Shown here piece by piece: positions 1 to 11,797 of a stretch of DNA of 64,000 bases. This DNA comes from Rotaria socialis (Eukaryota > Rotifera > Eurotatoria > Philodinida > Philodinidae): positions 1-64,000 of the forward strand of contig CAJNYU010000239.1 in assembly GCA_905331475.1 (NCBI GenBank). The letters run 5' to 3'. Numbering within the stretch: the stretch's first letter is position 1; every line of letters starts with the position of its first letter. Under the pieces are notes generated by a model, which made no database searches, was not told the origin of the DNA, and worked only from the letters and a program-made list of their open reading frames with translations. The position numbers and the translations under genes were made by a program.

Positions 1-130
1 CGGTAAATATCACCAGTTCAAACGATTAATCGCGATATAATCGCACGATTAATCGGGCTAATAAATCGCGATAAAATCGTCGATTTTTAAGCGATTTTTA
101 TGACATGGGTAAGGATCCGAATCTCGGCCC
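1..130. repeat. Edge of a dispersed repeat with ATTAATCG words
   Basis: The first 100 bases are built from alternating copies of CGATTAATCG, AATCGCGAT and close variants, which are self-complementary. GATCCGAATC and GATCCGAT words follow to about 220. This looks like the end of an AT/CG-alternating repeat cut by the window edge. No open frame supports a protein. Confidence 0.45.
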
Positions 131-3007
131 GAAACCCGGAATCTGTTGGTTCTTGTCGGTTTTCATGTAAGATCCGATGCAATCCATTTTCAGATCCGAT
201 TGGATCCGATTGTAGGCATGAACGACCTGGGTAAGGATTCATTTTCTTCAATTTTGTATTGTATAATGATTGGCTTCATCGTCTCTACGAATTTATCAAA
301 ACTACAATTGATGAATTGCTGTGATGAAGACATCATCGTTTGTAATATAAATCTAAAGCAAAATATCAAATTACATACATTTTCGCAAGAAAAAATCGTT
401 TTTTTTGCTGTTTCATAGATAAGTAAGATTCCAAACAGACGAAAAATTCGTGAGAATGATTTCCGCTTTTATTCAATAGTCGACCACACTAAGAAATTAA
501 TCCTCTAGTGAGAAAATAAAGCAAGCCTCTTTTATGTATGTAAAATGTATGTGTCGCTAGCGTACGTGTGCGTTTAGTAGCGCTTTACTTTCAAAGGCAT
601 TATTTAACAATTTAATGAAATAACATCTATTTAAAAATGTTGTATGTGTAAAATTTGCCTGAATACATATATTTATATTGATGATTTGTATTTATAGCAC
701 ATTCAGTGTTCGGTAGTGTCGTTACCTGCGATTACTGCATGGATTTTTTCTTTTCATTATCCTTCTTTTGGTCATGAATCATATTTGTTTGTTTGACGTT
801 ATGCATGTATGAAGAGGTCTTTTTGCTAGTTATTGTGTGGTTATAAGTCATAAAGGTTTTATATTATGTTATGCAGTGAAGTAATTATGGACAAGTAATT
901 ACAAAATAAAATAAATACGAGAAGTTTTATAGTTAGTCATGAGACAGTAATACTTAGTGATACCATAAGTAACAATAAGACTTCATTTCTTTTCGTCTTT
1001 CTCATCTTTTATTAAATTCTATTTTGTTTCTTCTCTCAATCATGCATAGTTGCATCGGAAGGGATGAACAATAAAGATATTTCAGTCTTAATTTAATATC
1101 GGAATAAAGCAAAAAATCATTCGTGAACTGATTGCATAGCCATTCTTTTAAAATGTCTTCCCACATTTTTGTATGAAGTCAATTACAAGATATTTTTTCT
1201 TCAGCTGTGTGGTGTGGATATAGCTATAGTTTTGCATCTCGAGTGTAACACACCCATACCCGTACCGAAAGTATCATTTGAGAAAATTTTTCATACAACT
1301 GTTGAAAAATCTATTCAATTTTTGTTGTTTTTTAGAGTAAAAAGAAAGTGCGCGTCTTTAATATAGAGCAAGAGGTGTAAATATTTATTTGTTTCAGTAG
1401 GGATTGATTTTCTGCTATTTATTCGCTGCATAGCTGTTCTATTTGTCTCGCAGAGCACCATTAATTTTCTGAATGAATGTATCAATATTCATTGGCAGTC
1501 AGATGCATATTACTCCTTGCAGCAGCGAAAGATCAGTCTCTGTGTCTTTTTTTGTTATTTAAGTTAAAAAAGTCTTGTTCTCTATGTTTTTCAGAGATTT
1601 GCAAAATTATATGAAAGTCGAATAAGATGAGATTATTTTCCCATGATCGAATTGATTAAGTAAAAAGGAAGATATGCATAGCCAATTCTGATTTTTTTTT
1701 CGTCTCAAATGTTGTGATTTCTTCTATTGTTTGATATCTATTAATCAAGAAGATAGTCTTGAATAGTCGTAAGGGAATTATTTGTGAAAGTTGTTTTGGT
1801 CAACGATTAGCAACATTTAAATTTCTTGCATAGACGTAAAACTAGGTTCTTCATGGGGTATTGAACATGCCATACTTTGAACCAATTTTTTTCTAAGTAG
1901 TCACTGATCAGAGATAAGTATCGTTCGCTCTATGTACTACACTCAATTGTCATATAATTACAATTTGTTTGATGTACAAAGAATGTGTGACCTTCTAAAG
2001 TACAATCAATTCCGATAGTATGCAATTGATAAAAACAAAATAAGTGACCTCTTAAGAAAGGACGGGCGCGCGTAAGAACGCAAATCGGCCCATTTCATTT
2101 TTACCAAACAACATATGCAAAAGTTGCATAGAGCTACTCAAAAAAATGTGCTGATTGTATCTACATAGAAATTAAAGAGCACCATCAGCGTTTCCTAGAT
2201 CAAATATATAGCGTGACTTCACGTGAGATTAATACACATCTCTGAAAAGATACCGCATATCACTGCATAGACAAGTCTTCGGAAAAATCGAAAAACCATC
2301 TAATTCGATAGAGCTTAAAAAACTCTACGGAATGATACTATTTCCAAGTTGAAAAAAATATAGTCACAGTTTGAGTCTAAGAACAATATTCTAAAAAAAA
2401 CAGCAAAACCATTGAGATTCTGTTTTCTTCCGTTATAGTGGTACATAGTTCCCGCTACTGAAATGAGAGTCATAACGCCGAAATGAGTTTTATGTTCGTT
2501 CGTTCGCACAGAACGAAAAAAATGTTTCATTGACCTTGAAGATCGCTCTTTGCTGAATCGTAAGTACCATCACAGATCTAACTGGTACTATGCAACCGGG
2601 ATATGGACCAATGGGGTGCCTTCAAGATGTTGATCCCAGGCAATCAGATTTCGAGAGGTCGAAATTGAGCCAATAATATATTTTCAAAATCTCGGTATCA
2701 GCCAATAAAATTTCGAGGTTAGGGATGTAACAATACCATTTCCAAAGGCATAAAGATCGCATGTGTTGCCTAATTCGAGTTATAATATAGATCACACTTT
2801 AACTGCATTAAATAAATTCGAAAATAAACGAAAAAATTCAGAAAAAGAAATTTTGAATTATAATTTTATAAATGACAGGGGTCACCCATGTAAGTTAGCA
2901 GAAAAGCAGAAAAAAAATTCCCGAATTACGCCTAATATGAACCATATTTCGGTCTCTGGCAGCCTGATTCACTGTACACTCGTAGTCTTTACCAAACGCG
3001 ACCTCAG
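131..3007. other. Gene-free stretch
   Basis: Only short open frames with no recognisable composition or motif occur here, on both strands. The one clear structure is a repeat copy at 2457-2510, listed separately. I see no RNA gene. Confidence 0.5.
2457..2510 (+). repeat. Dispersed repeat copy, CGCCGAAATGAGTT family
   Basis: The segment runs ACTGAAATGAGAGTC, then AACGCCGAAATGAGTTTT, then GTTCGTTCG units. A second copy in the same orientation lies at 13129-13195 (ACTGAAAGGAGGGTC, then TACGCCGAAATGAGTTG, then GTTCGTTC units). The shared order of three blocks argues for common descent, most likely fragments of one mobile-element family. Confidence 0.6.
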
Positions 3008-3070
3008 AGGGTGGCTGGGTGTGGGTGTTACTCTTATTCTCACTCACAACCACACCTACAGCCACACCCT
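3008..3070. repeat. Telomere-like hairpin (TGTGGG facing CCACAC)
   Basis: The left arm AGGGTGGCTGGGTGTGGGTG faces a right arm ending CCACACCTACAGCCACACCCT, with about 20 bases between. It is one of the many short inverted structures in this window made of TGTGGG-type repeats. Confidence 0.7.
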
Positions 3071-3329
3071 TTATTGTAGGTCTTATCTTGTAAGACACAC
3101 ACACACTCAGCATTTTATTTGTTGCTCGTGACGAATTTGTGATTTATTAGGTGAAATATGAGCCATGTCCATGTGTTAGTAAGAGCATACATAAAAGGCA
3201 CATAGTGCCGTGTGTATGCTGGAATAATGTCATTAGTTTTGTTCAAATATGATCTTTATGTGCAAAGAAAAAGTAATCAAATGACACGTTGCAATCGTAG
3301 TTTTTTCGAATATAGATTGCTATTTATAA

Positions 3330-4502
3330 ATGCTCTTATTATACATGTTAATTTTGTGGCAAGTTGAAGCCGTGCCACGCTATCCATTGAATATGTGTTT
3401 GACTGATTCGCATCAGTATGTATTTTTTCTTCTATGTTTTGTCTCTAATGATCAACATGGCCACTTTCAAGAATATGCACCGGCTCATGAATTAATTTCA
3501 TGCTGTCTGTGGTTACCAGAAAGCAGCTTTCTGACCCAGGACTCTGGTTTTAGCAATACATGGGATTCGAGTTTTACTTTTGCTCAACTGAACAAGGAAG
3601 ATATCCAAAGCGAGCAATTAGTTTCTTGGTCAGCTTCAATTGATTTTGCTGAACAGTATGAAATGTTTTTGAGTAAAATTTTATCATTATCAGCTTCATT
3701 TGAATCAAAAAATGTATTTTACAATTGTACATCACCATGGTTTGGTCCTCGCTGGTGTTTTTCTCGTGATCTACCGCTTGACATTTTATTGAGAGGCTTT
3801 GCCAACTTCATATATCAATCAAAATCAGAAATCGAGCATTATATTAAAGTAACATGTGATGAACATCTCAAATGCCATACAATTCTTCCCTTATGTTTGG
3901 GTTGGCATGAGATTTGTGACGAAAAAGTAGACTGTTTGAATGGGTCAGATGAATTCGATTGTTTTCAACTCGAGATGAATGAATGTCTTTCAACTGAATA
4001 TCGATGCCATAATGGTCAATGCATTCCAATAGAATTCTTTCACGATTTAACTACTGAACTCGAGTGTTTAGATGGAACCGATGAATCTATTGGGAATCAG
4101 AATTTTGGCAGTTATCGAACAGATCCCTGTTTCCATTATGAAGAGCACACTTGCGCACTAGGATGGTACGGTTTTCCATGAGGTGATGGAAAATGTATTG
4201 CAAACTACTATGGGAAATACTTCAGCTGTTTTAATGACCGTAACGAAATCTTCAAGAACAATCTTTGTCCGACTATTATTTTCTGTTTAATGAATCCTGT
4301 TGGTTATGTTGAGCGTGAGAATTGTGAGGAGTTTTGTGAGATGAATGATTGTCAAATAGTAGAGTGTGCGTTGCTGGACGAGTCTTCTTCTGACATAGTC
4401 TTATTCAGATATATCCGCTTCGTATTTACAGATAAACAAACTCAATATGAACCTAAACAAATTCTATTAACAGGTTACGTATGTTATGACGTAAATAATT
4501 AA
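3330..4502 (+). pseudogene. LDL-receptor class A repeat protein, broken by in-frame TGA
   Basis: The frame starts with a hydrophobic leader (MLLLYMLILWQVEA), suggesting a secreted or membrane protein. Around residues 175-215 and 215-255 lie two LDLa-type modules with the Cys pattern and acidic calcium-cage ends (CLNGSDEFDC; CLDGTDES). The frame stops at TGA (4179-4181), but the same frame continues without interruption to TAA at 4500-4502. Its first residues, GDGKCI, are the usual continuation of a third LDLa module, in which a Cys codon would be expected exactly where the TGA stands. This is therefore a single Cys-to-stop change, not an intron. LDLa proteins of this layout are an expanded family in bdelloids (established knowledge). 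The 3' end is also suspect: an element begins at 4610, about 100 bases after the second stop. Upstream exons may be missing from this model. Confidence 0.75.
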
Positions 4503-4609
4503 TTTGTTGTGGAGAAGTATGCATATGTGCTACCGTTCCTCGGTGAATCCTCTCCCATATTTACGATTGCTAAAGGTAGGCTCCGTGGAGACCTACATAA
4601 TATTCTTAA

Positions 4610-5631
4610 CCCTTTCTAGTCGGCTCCCAGAAGCGACATAGTTAAAACTCTTCTTTTGCATATATTTTCTTATCCTGCCATAGAGATAGAAAAAAGCTAC
4701 TTCTTAAAATTGAACGGTGATTCTATGTTGAATGGCTGTATGTTGCCATTTGGCAACAGCCGGCCGTAAAGAGTCAAAACTTTGAAAATTTCATTTGTCA
4801 TTTTCGATCATCGAAATGCACTATTTTGCGTTCCTTTCATTTAATTATTCAAGAAAAAAGTGTAAAAAATATATACGATACGCCTGCACAGTTTCTTCGC
4901 GATTCAAATCGACTTTTGTACGAAAAATTTGGCACACGTTGAACTTAACGAGAGAGTAGATGTATGGGTTTTTGTGTTAGTTGGCATCAGGATAGGTATT
5001 CTTGTAGATCTTTTATTTCTTTACATCCGTGCCGATACGTAAATTAAATATCCATTTCCATACCAGTTATTGAGAGCTACAATACTATCATACTGGATTT
5101 TTTTCATAGAAAATTCCATTTAAAGCTAATAAAAGCTATATAAATGCTTCAGATATGTTTTGTATGCTTTGTTCTTGTATGAATAAATGAAAAAACACAA
5201 AATAGCGAAAAGCGATGGTCGAAAACGAAGAATAATTTTTCAAAAATTTTGACCCCTTATGACCGGCTGTTGCCATTTGGCAACATTCATACCTCTTATT
5301 GACAGTACTCATTGAATCATCTCTTTGAGTGATACAATATACAATAGATCAAGGAGGAGAAATTTACTACTAGTGACCTGTCGAATTGAATGAGTGATGG
5401 TACCATAAGAACATATATTAGGATTCAGTTGTTCTTTAGGACTATTCAGGAGGACTCCGGTAATTTTCTCAGCTGAACGTTTTTGTTTCGTTTCATGGAT
5501 TATGAGTGTGTTTTAAAAATATCTTGTAGTAATTATTGAACTATTGATTCACTATCTATCCACAGTATAGCTAGATCTTTCTTAAAATATCGGCACCATG
5601 TCGCCAGATGACAACATCCGGCCGTAAAGGG
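4610..5631. mobile_element. piggyBac-like non-autonomous element flanked by TTAA
   Basis: TTAA at 4606-4609 is followed by CCCTTTCTAGTCGG. The other end reads CCGGCCGTAAAGGG and is followed by TTAA at 5632-5635. CCC...GGG termini beside a TTAA target duplication are the hallmark of the piggyBac superfamily. The outer inverted repeats extend inward imperfectly (GCGACATAG on the left, CATGTCGCCAGATG on the right). A second, longer pair of inverted repeats lies inside: 4742-4835 and about 5200-5288, each with the palindrome TGTTGCCATTTGGCAACA or a near copy. There is no transposase frame, so the element must have been moved in trans. Confidence 0.7.
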
Positions 5632-5759
5632 TTAAATAAGACCAAACCGGAAGTAATGCTGATCAGACTGTCACGATTACGAGAAAGCAAAAAAAGCTCT
5701 CGATATCGCTCAGAATCACATAAAATTTCGTGCATATCATACAAGTATTAGTTTTTAAT

Positions 5760-6480
5760 TAAACCGTGAAAAGTTTATTTAGAAAATTGCAAAACCTTCA
5801 GATAATCTGCAAAACAATCAGTCATATCGTCGAAAATATTCTAAATCTTGCTACGGTTTACGAAACTATCTTGGGTTTCGTATAAAATAAGCTAAATCTT
5901 TAAACAGATTGGAAAATATTGAAAAGTTTGGCAGAAATAACACAAAACCTTAAAAACCTTTACGGAACTATTAGTCATTTAGTAGAAAAAATTCCAAACC
6001 GTTCTTGAGTTTACGAAACCATCAAAATGTACGTATAAAGTATACTAAACCATTCTACAATTTTCGAATCCATGAGCAGTTCCATGTAAAAGATACGAAA
6101 CTTTGAAGCCAACTCGAAGGTGTCTAAAAATTTCGCACAAATAATGCGAAACCTTTTAAACTTCTACGAAACTATCAATCATTTTGCAGAAAATATTCAA
6201 AACCCTAACATATGTTACGAAACCATCAAGGGTTTTGTCGACATAATTCGAAACCTTCTTCGATGTTACGAAACTATCAGAGGATTTGCACTTGATCTAC
6301 GAAACCAAAAATAATTTTACGAAACCTGTAAGTAGTTCCAGAGCTGAATTGCAAAACTTTTTTATATCTGCTGAACTTAAAATAGTTTTGAAAGCAAACC
6401 ACGAAACGTTTTGCGGCCCACGGAACTTAAAATCGTTTGGTGCAGAAATGCGGAACTATTAAGGTTCGGTAGAGTACCGA
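5760..6480 (+). repeat. Degenerate tandem repeat, ~51-bp period
   Basis: The words TACGAAACTATC, TACGAAACCATC and close variants recur at about 5861, 5963, 6013, 6165, 6217, 6267 and 6318, at or near multiples of 51 bases. Between them are variable ATTTTGC/AAACCTT stretches. I estimate about 14 diverged units. A 51-base unit keeps frame, so a short open frame (6120-6314) appears, but it covers only a few units and I do not take it as a gene. Confidence 0.65.
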
Positions 6481-7316
6481 TTTTTTTTAGAGTACAAGAC
6501 TCCATAAATAATGTAGAAAAACTAACTGAAGCTTTCATGAAAAAGTATCATTGGAATTTTTGCCACACCGAATTTTCACTCCTATTGCATATATATATAT
6601 TAGCTCGCCACAGTCATACTTTGAGATGGCACTTGCCCCTCCTATTCAGAACAGTCAGTGACATACACTCTACCATGCTCAGTACAAATCGAATACGACA
6701 TTATTTTACAAACCCTGCATTTCTTGAACACTGAATAGCAAGCGAGATTGCTTATAAAGCTTGTATCTATTGAAATGCACATTAGAATCGAATATTTCTT
6801 CGCTATCGCCGCTATAATTCATTTTTGATCACGCAAAATGAAACTTCAAACATACTAATTATAATAAAATCTACTGTCAAAGTACATGTAAGAAAGAAGT
6901 TGCTGACTATTTTATAGGTTTCATTAATGCATTTTAAAATTAATGGACGTAGGTAGCACAATCTCCCTCGCACAACAAATTTTTCTTGGCTTTAACAACA
7001 GCATTCATCTAGTAGAAAAAATTAAATTAATACCAATCAAAATTTGCTGCTTTCTTTTTAAAAAATCGGCTATCCACCATGCCAATACTGAATGAAAGAA
7101 AAATACATCTCGCTGTGCAAGAAGACATCGATTCATACAGGTTTCTTGTTTAGTTACAGCTTCTCTTTGCATTTCAATTTTGATTCGTTTTTTTTTCTTC
7201 AATAGAGGTGTATCGTCTCTATTCAACATTCACCATCTTGGCACGGTAAAAATTGTTTTGTTAGACTGTATTTTATAAAGTTGCATTTTGACTAAAACGA
7301 AGTACTTTTTTGAGAT
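6481..7316. other. Gene-free stretch
   Basis: No gene, RNA or repeat is recognised between the 51-bp repeat block and the inverted-repeat element that starts near 7317. Confidence 0.45.
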
Positions 7317-9715
7317 GTGGCCGGGATTCTAAGAGTTCAGAACTCTTCAAAGAAGTCACCAATAGGTATTAGCGGCTTAGTACAAGTGATTGAACTCTTA
7401 GAACTCTAGAAACCCTAGGAACTCCTAGAACTCTTAGAACCCTAGCAACCACAGCAACCTGAGAACTCCAGAACTGTTTGGAATACACGGATCAAGTGTG
7501 ATTCATTGGTTTTCGAGAACTGTTTAATTTTGAGGTCGGATGGAAATCTAGTAACGTCACTGATGGTTTGAAGTACCAAGATACACTCGAGAAAAAGAGG
7601 TTAACAACTGAAACTTTTAAAGTTCCACACAAGTGAGGACACCTAAAATGATTCCTATCCTGTATGCGCACCGTGAAACTTTTAAACGAAACACTTTAAA
7701 GATCGGTAGGATTCAAAAAGTTTCAATAGGAACAGAATTTGTTGTTGAGCTAACACATATTTTTGGTAGACAATTTTGAATGCAAGTTTAATAACGAGAT
7801 TTTTCCGGCTGCATCCTTCTGTTTACCGACATTAGCTACCAGACGCAGACATCCGTCATTCAAAGCATAGCTAATATGAAATTCCCTGCTTGTAGAATAA
7901 CAGTAAGGAAAGAAATTCTTGCAGAAACCTTTTTCTATTAATCCATTTTCTGTAGCTCAAAAACTTTAAAGGATACATTTCAGTTTCATATTTCAGACCC
8001 AATGAAGCTACGCGGATGAGCTTTTTTCACAGTTTGTAAGAACGTTGGTGAAGTTAAATTAACGTACCATTACACCATAAATCTAGTGTTTGATGGGATA
8101 TTCGCTTTCAAAACTTGAAACGATCAGGTTTCTGGCAAGATGTAGATGACTTAGGGGCAATCTCACACTCGATCTTCTACCATATTTTAATCCATTGACT
8201 TTGTTGTTCCTAGGTGCATGGGCCCTTTTATGCGAAACTATCTCGGCATCGGTCATTTCGACTAGGCTTGAGACATTTAATGAGCTTTTTCATTTAGAAT
8301 GTAGTTACTTTCAACTTATACCTGCGATTTACCAGACGTCATGATTCTCGATGCATCACGAGCAGTTAAGAATTACGTATCTTATGCCAATTTTCACTGA
8401 AACTGCAAACTTTCTCAGGAAAGCATGTACAGGATACATGGCGCGCATGCGGAATTAGGTATATTGGGTGTAGGAAGTACAACACCAATACTGGCAATTG
8501 CCTTCTACACCTACATCTGCAGAGAGATCCCGTTACTGTCAAGTCTGGCTCCTCCGTCAGCCCGTGTATGCCGTTTGTTCTTCCACGCGCGCTGAGACAA
8601 GCATCCCAAATGACACCCCTACATCCTCGATCAGAGATACATCCCCCGTTGCCACCTCTGCACCCTCATTGGGGCATACGCCCCACTACCACGCCTGCAC
8701 ACTCGCTGAGAGATACTCCCCCGCTAGCACGACTACACCCACACCCTCAAATACAATATTTTCAATTTACACGTCTGGTTGCAGAAACCAACACTAACTC
8801 TCAATTTTCAGAATACAAGTTTGACTTAAATTAAGTATATTTTATATTTCGAATTTCGATGTCATACTATACTTTTTAAATATAGAACTGTGTCTCTGAT
8901 TTCAAAGAAACGCCTTCTTTTATAAAAAAAAGGAAACAGTTTTCATATGAATAGCTTTGATTTATTCAAAAATATCCCTAATTAAAAAAACATTTTGCAT
9001 AAACCGATTTTAAGCTATAAGTTCAACTCACATTTTTTAGTTTTCTATTTAAACGGAAAGTATGTCACCTATACCGTTCACATTAAGTAACGTGGAAGTA
9101 CCGCTCCATCCAAGGATCTACACATCCCTACGATCTTCAATCGCGATAGCAACCACAGGAAACCCAACAACATCGACCCTTGAGCAATGTTAAAGCAAAA
9201 CGTTTTGAAACCAATATAAGTGTTCAGAAAGAACGCCCTAAAGGAGCCTGCTAAACAATTTTTTCTTTTAATATGTACTACCTGAATTATAACACACATC
9301 ATGGAAAGTCACGATACGAATCATGGTATTTTTACTATCACCATGGGACATCACCTAACTATCAGTCAAATATCCCGCTATCTAGAGCCATACAGCTTAC
9401 TCATGAAATTCTTCGCCCCCACGAAAAATATTCAAATCCGTTCTTGATAATAAACGCAATCTGGGCACTTACAGATTTCCCACCTTGACTTTCAACATCC
9501 TGAATTTTTTTCCTCAAAAATGTTTTAAAACAATACTACAGGCATATATGCTCAGCAGCTGACAAATTTATTAGGGTTTCAAGAGTTCTTAGGGTTCTAT
9601 AGTTCCTAGGGCTCTTACAGTTATTAGAGTTCGACTACATGAATTATTCGCATGCCATTGCGATTTTTAGAGTTCAAGGTTCCTGAGGAGTTCTGAACTC
9701 TTAGAACCCGGCCAC
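7317..9715. mobile_element. ~2.4-kb element with long terminal inverted repeats
   Basis: The left end GTGGCCGGGATTCTAAGAG, continuing TTCAGAACTCTTC, is mirrored at the right end by GAGTTCTGAACTC, TTAGAACCCGGCCAC (9689-9715). Further in, both ends carry the same chain of GAACTCTTAG / AAACCCTAGGAACT words (7390-7450 and 9580-9640, inverted). The inverted repeats are therefore roughly 130-150 bp long. A right-end reading of CAGTGGCC would suit a hAT-type terminus, but I cannot find a clear 8-bp target duplication, so the superfamily is open. Inside there is a proline/threonine-rich, GC-richer patch (8500-8750) and no recognisable transposase. It is probably a non-autonomous or decayed transposon. 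Confidence 0.65.
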
Positions 9716-10254
9716 TGCTGAAAATCCACATTAAATCCGATCGATTTCTGTCGGACCAGATAGAATCTGTTTATCAGAATGATCATCCTCGACCGTTGTT
9801 CATCGTCTTTACTGAATTTTTCACTTTCAAATTTCGAGTTTCTTATGAATGCAATGAAAGGTATTTTCTGTAATATTTAAAAATATGCCGCTATATTTAA
9901 CTAGATAATGCTGTGAAAATAATGAAGACTGCTTGCATTACCCTTGCAATAGCTTAAATCACTTTTAACGAGAATTTATATTAAGTTTCTAGATTGGCTC
10001 TCATGAAAGAACAATACAGAGGTGATCTAGTGGAAGACTTTGACTATTCTACCATTATGAATTCACACACTCACAGGTAGAGCTATTCTCGAATAAATTT
10101 CTGTATTTTATGCACATTTGAGGTCGTTCGAGTGTAAATATTATTAATTCCGTTAGAATTGGTAACTTTCTTTTCTATATAACAATAAAAACACAACGTA
10201 GATAACGTGCTTGAAACCTCGTACTAAACTGATTCAACAGTCAAGAATCTCAGA
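9716..10254. other. Gene-free stretch upstream of channel gene
   Basis: No gene is seen. The stretch presumably holds the promoter and 5' leader of the channel gene. CTCAG stands three bases before its ATG and could be a trans-splice or intron acceptor. Confidence 0.4.
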
Positions 10255-11797
10255 ATGATGAAACTTCCAGCGTTTATTATCATCGTCTGCTATCTATGTC
10301 ACTTTTGCAACTGTGGAACACTTCCAGCTGCACAACAAGCTGAACAAACACTTATAACAACATTAATGAGTGGATATAATAAGAACATAAGGCCTGATAC
10401 CCAAGTTTCTGTTGATATGACTGCTTCGATACAACAGATCGTTGCTATTGATGAAAAACAACAAATAATGACATCAACTTTGTTTATTTCTCAAACGTGG
10501 TATGATAATCGGTTATCTTGGACACCTAGCTCGAATAATAATATAACAGTAGTCATTATGCTAGTTAGTACTTTGTGGATACCAGATACGATGATAGTGA
10601 ATTCAGCAGATACAAATGGCTATCTCACAGTGAATACCTATAGTTTGGCATCTGTTAACTACTCGGGCCAAGTTTATATGATACTACCAGCTCTATCGGT
10701 CAAAACAAGATGTAGCTTCAATGTTAAAAATTTTCCATTTGATAAACAGATGTGTAGCATAAATCTAACATCATGGGGTCAAGGAATCAATCGAGTCATA
10801 TACACAGAAGACAAAACCTTAGTGATTGATTCCAGTGCATATAGTGAACATCCTTTATGGACATTGAATGGAACTGATTTGGCTATAGTTAGTACAGCAG
10901 ATAGGTCACCCTTTGAAGATACCACCAATGATGTTCTAGCGATACAGCTGTATCTAGAAAGAAAACCATTATATTTTATAATGAATGGTATATTTGCATG
11001 TTTGGTTTTGAACTGTGTTACTCTTCTAGCCTATACACTACCTTTTGGATCACAAATTGGTCTATGTAAGACTTTTTTTAACATTAGAAGTAACTTTTAT
11101 AAGTAAATATTACACCCGTCGTTTAGGTATGACATGTTTCATGACGTATTCTGTTTATTCCTTGAATTTTTCCAGTCTATTTCCACAACAATCTCAATAT
11201 GTAATGATAATTACAATTTACTTTTTACTTTCGATGTGTTTTACATTAATATCGATGATATGGTTTATCATATGTAATCAGTTTGCCTCGAAATCTGAAA
11301 TCCCAGCGCCGTTGTACGGCTTTTCTGGAGAATTGCAAAAATTGCTTTGGTGTTTCCCCGCGCCAAAAGAAGAGAAGAAGCCAGATAAAATGGAGAAGGT
11401 TGTTGTTGAAAATGTTGATGTTAAAAAGTCAACAATGTTCGAAAATATGAAATGTGTGTCTTGCCAAAAACTATTTAGCTCGTGTCTTCATAGACAAACT
11501 AGAGTTGAAAATTTGGACGAAAAAGCGGACATCAAAGTCGATAAAGTTGAATCTAACACAATTGAAACAACAACAGATGCGAATGTTGATGAGACAAACG
11601 AGACAACAAAAGCAAAATGTAACTTTTGCAACAGATGCGAGACGTGTCAAGCTGATTTTGATAAAGATAAAGCAAAAGGCAAGACCAAAAAAGACATTGA
11701 AGCTAGATGCAGTGCTTTAAACTATTTCGTCTTCAGTTGTATGTTATTATTCATGTTTGCTTCCAATATGGCTTTATGGCTCTACATGTCAAGTTGA
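10255..11797 (+). CDS. Cys-loop ligand-gated ion channel subunit (nicotinic-receptor-like)
   Basis: Two exons, 10255-11065 and 11127-11797, are joined across a 61-bp GT-AG intron, giving 493 residues. The order is: signal peptide (about 1-20); extracellular ligand-binding domain with the diagnostic Cys-loop CSFNVKNFPFDKQMC (two Cys 13 residues apart, about residue 153-167); TM1 (PLYFIMNGIFACLVLN); TM2 and TM3 spanning the splice site; a long cytoplasmic loop rich in Lys, Glu and Cys; and TM4 near the C-terminus. It would sit in the plasma membrane as one subunit of a pentamer. It lacks the vicinal Cys pair of alpha subunits in loop C. The usual GEK motif before TM2 reads GSQ and the 9' position appears to be Met rather than Leu, so ion selectivity and gating may differ from classic receptors. 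The transmitter cannot be told from the sequence. Confidence 0.9.

Noticed and set aside
2763..3131. Open frames on both strands over 2763-3131
   Set aside because: They run through the telomere-like hairpin at 3008-3070 and have no protein-like composition outside it.
6120..6314. Small gene with 17-residue repeats
   Set aside because: It spans only a few units of a degenerate 51-bp non-coding repeat, and the other units carry stops.
8498..8834. Pro/Thr-rich frames that look like a mucin-like exon
   Set aside because: Two overlapping frames have the same simple composition, lie inside a transposon-like element, and have no leader or splice signals.
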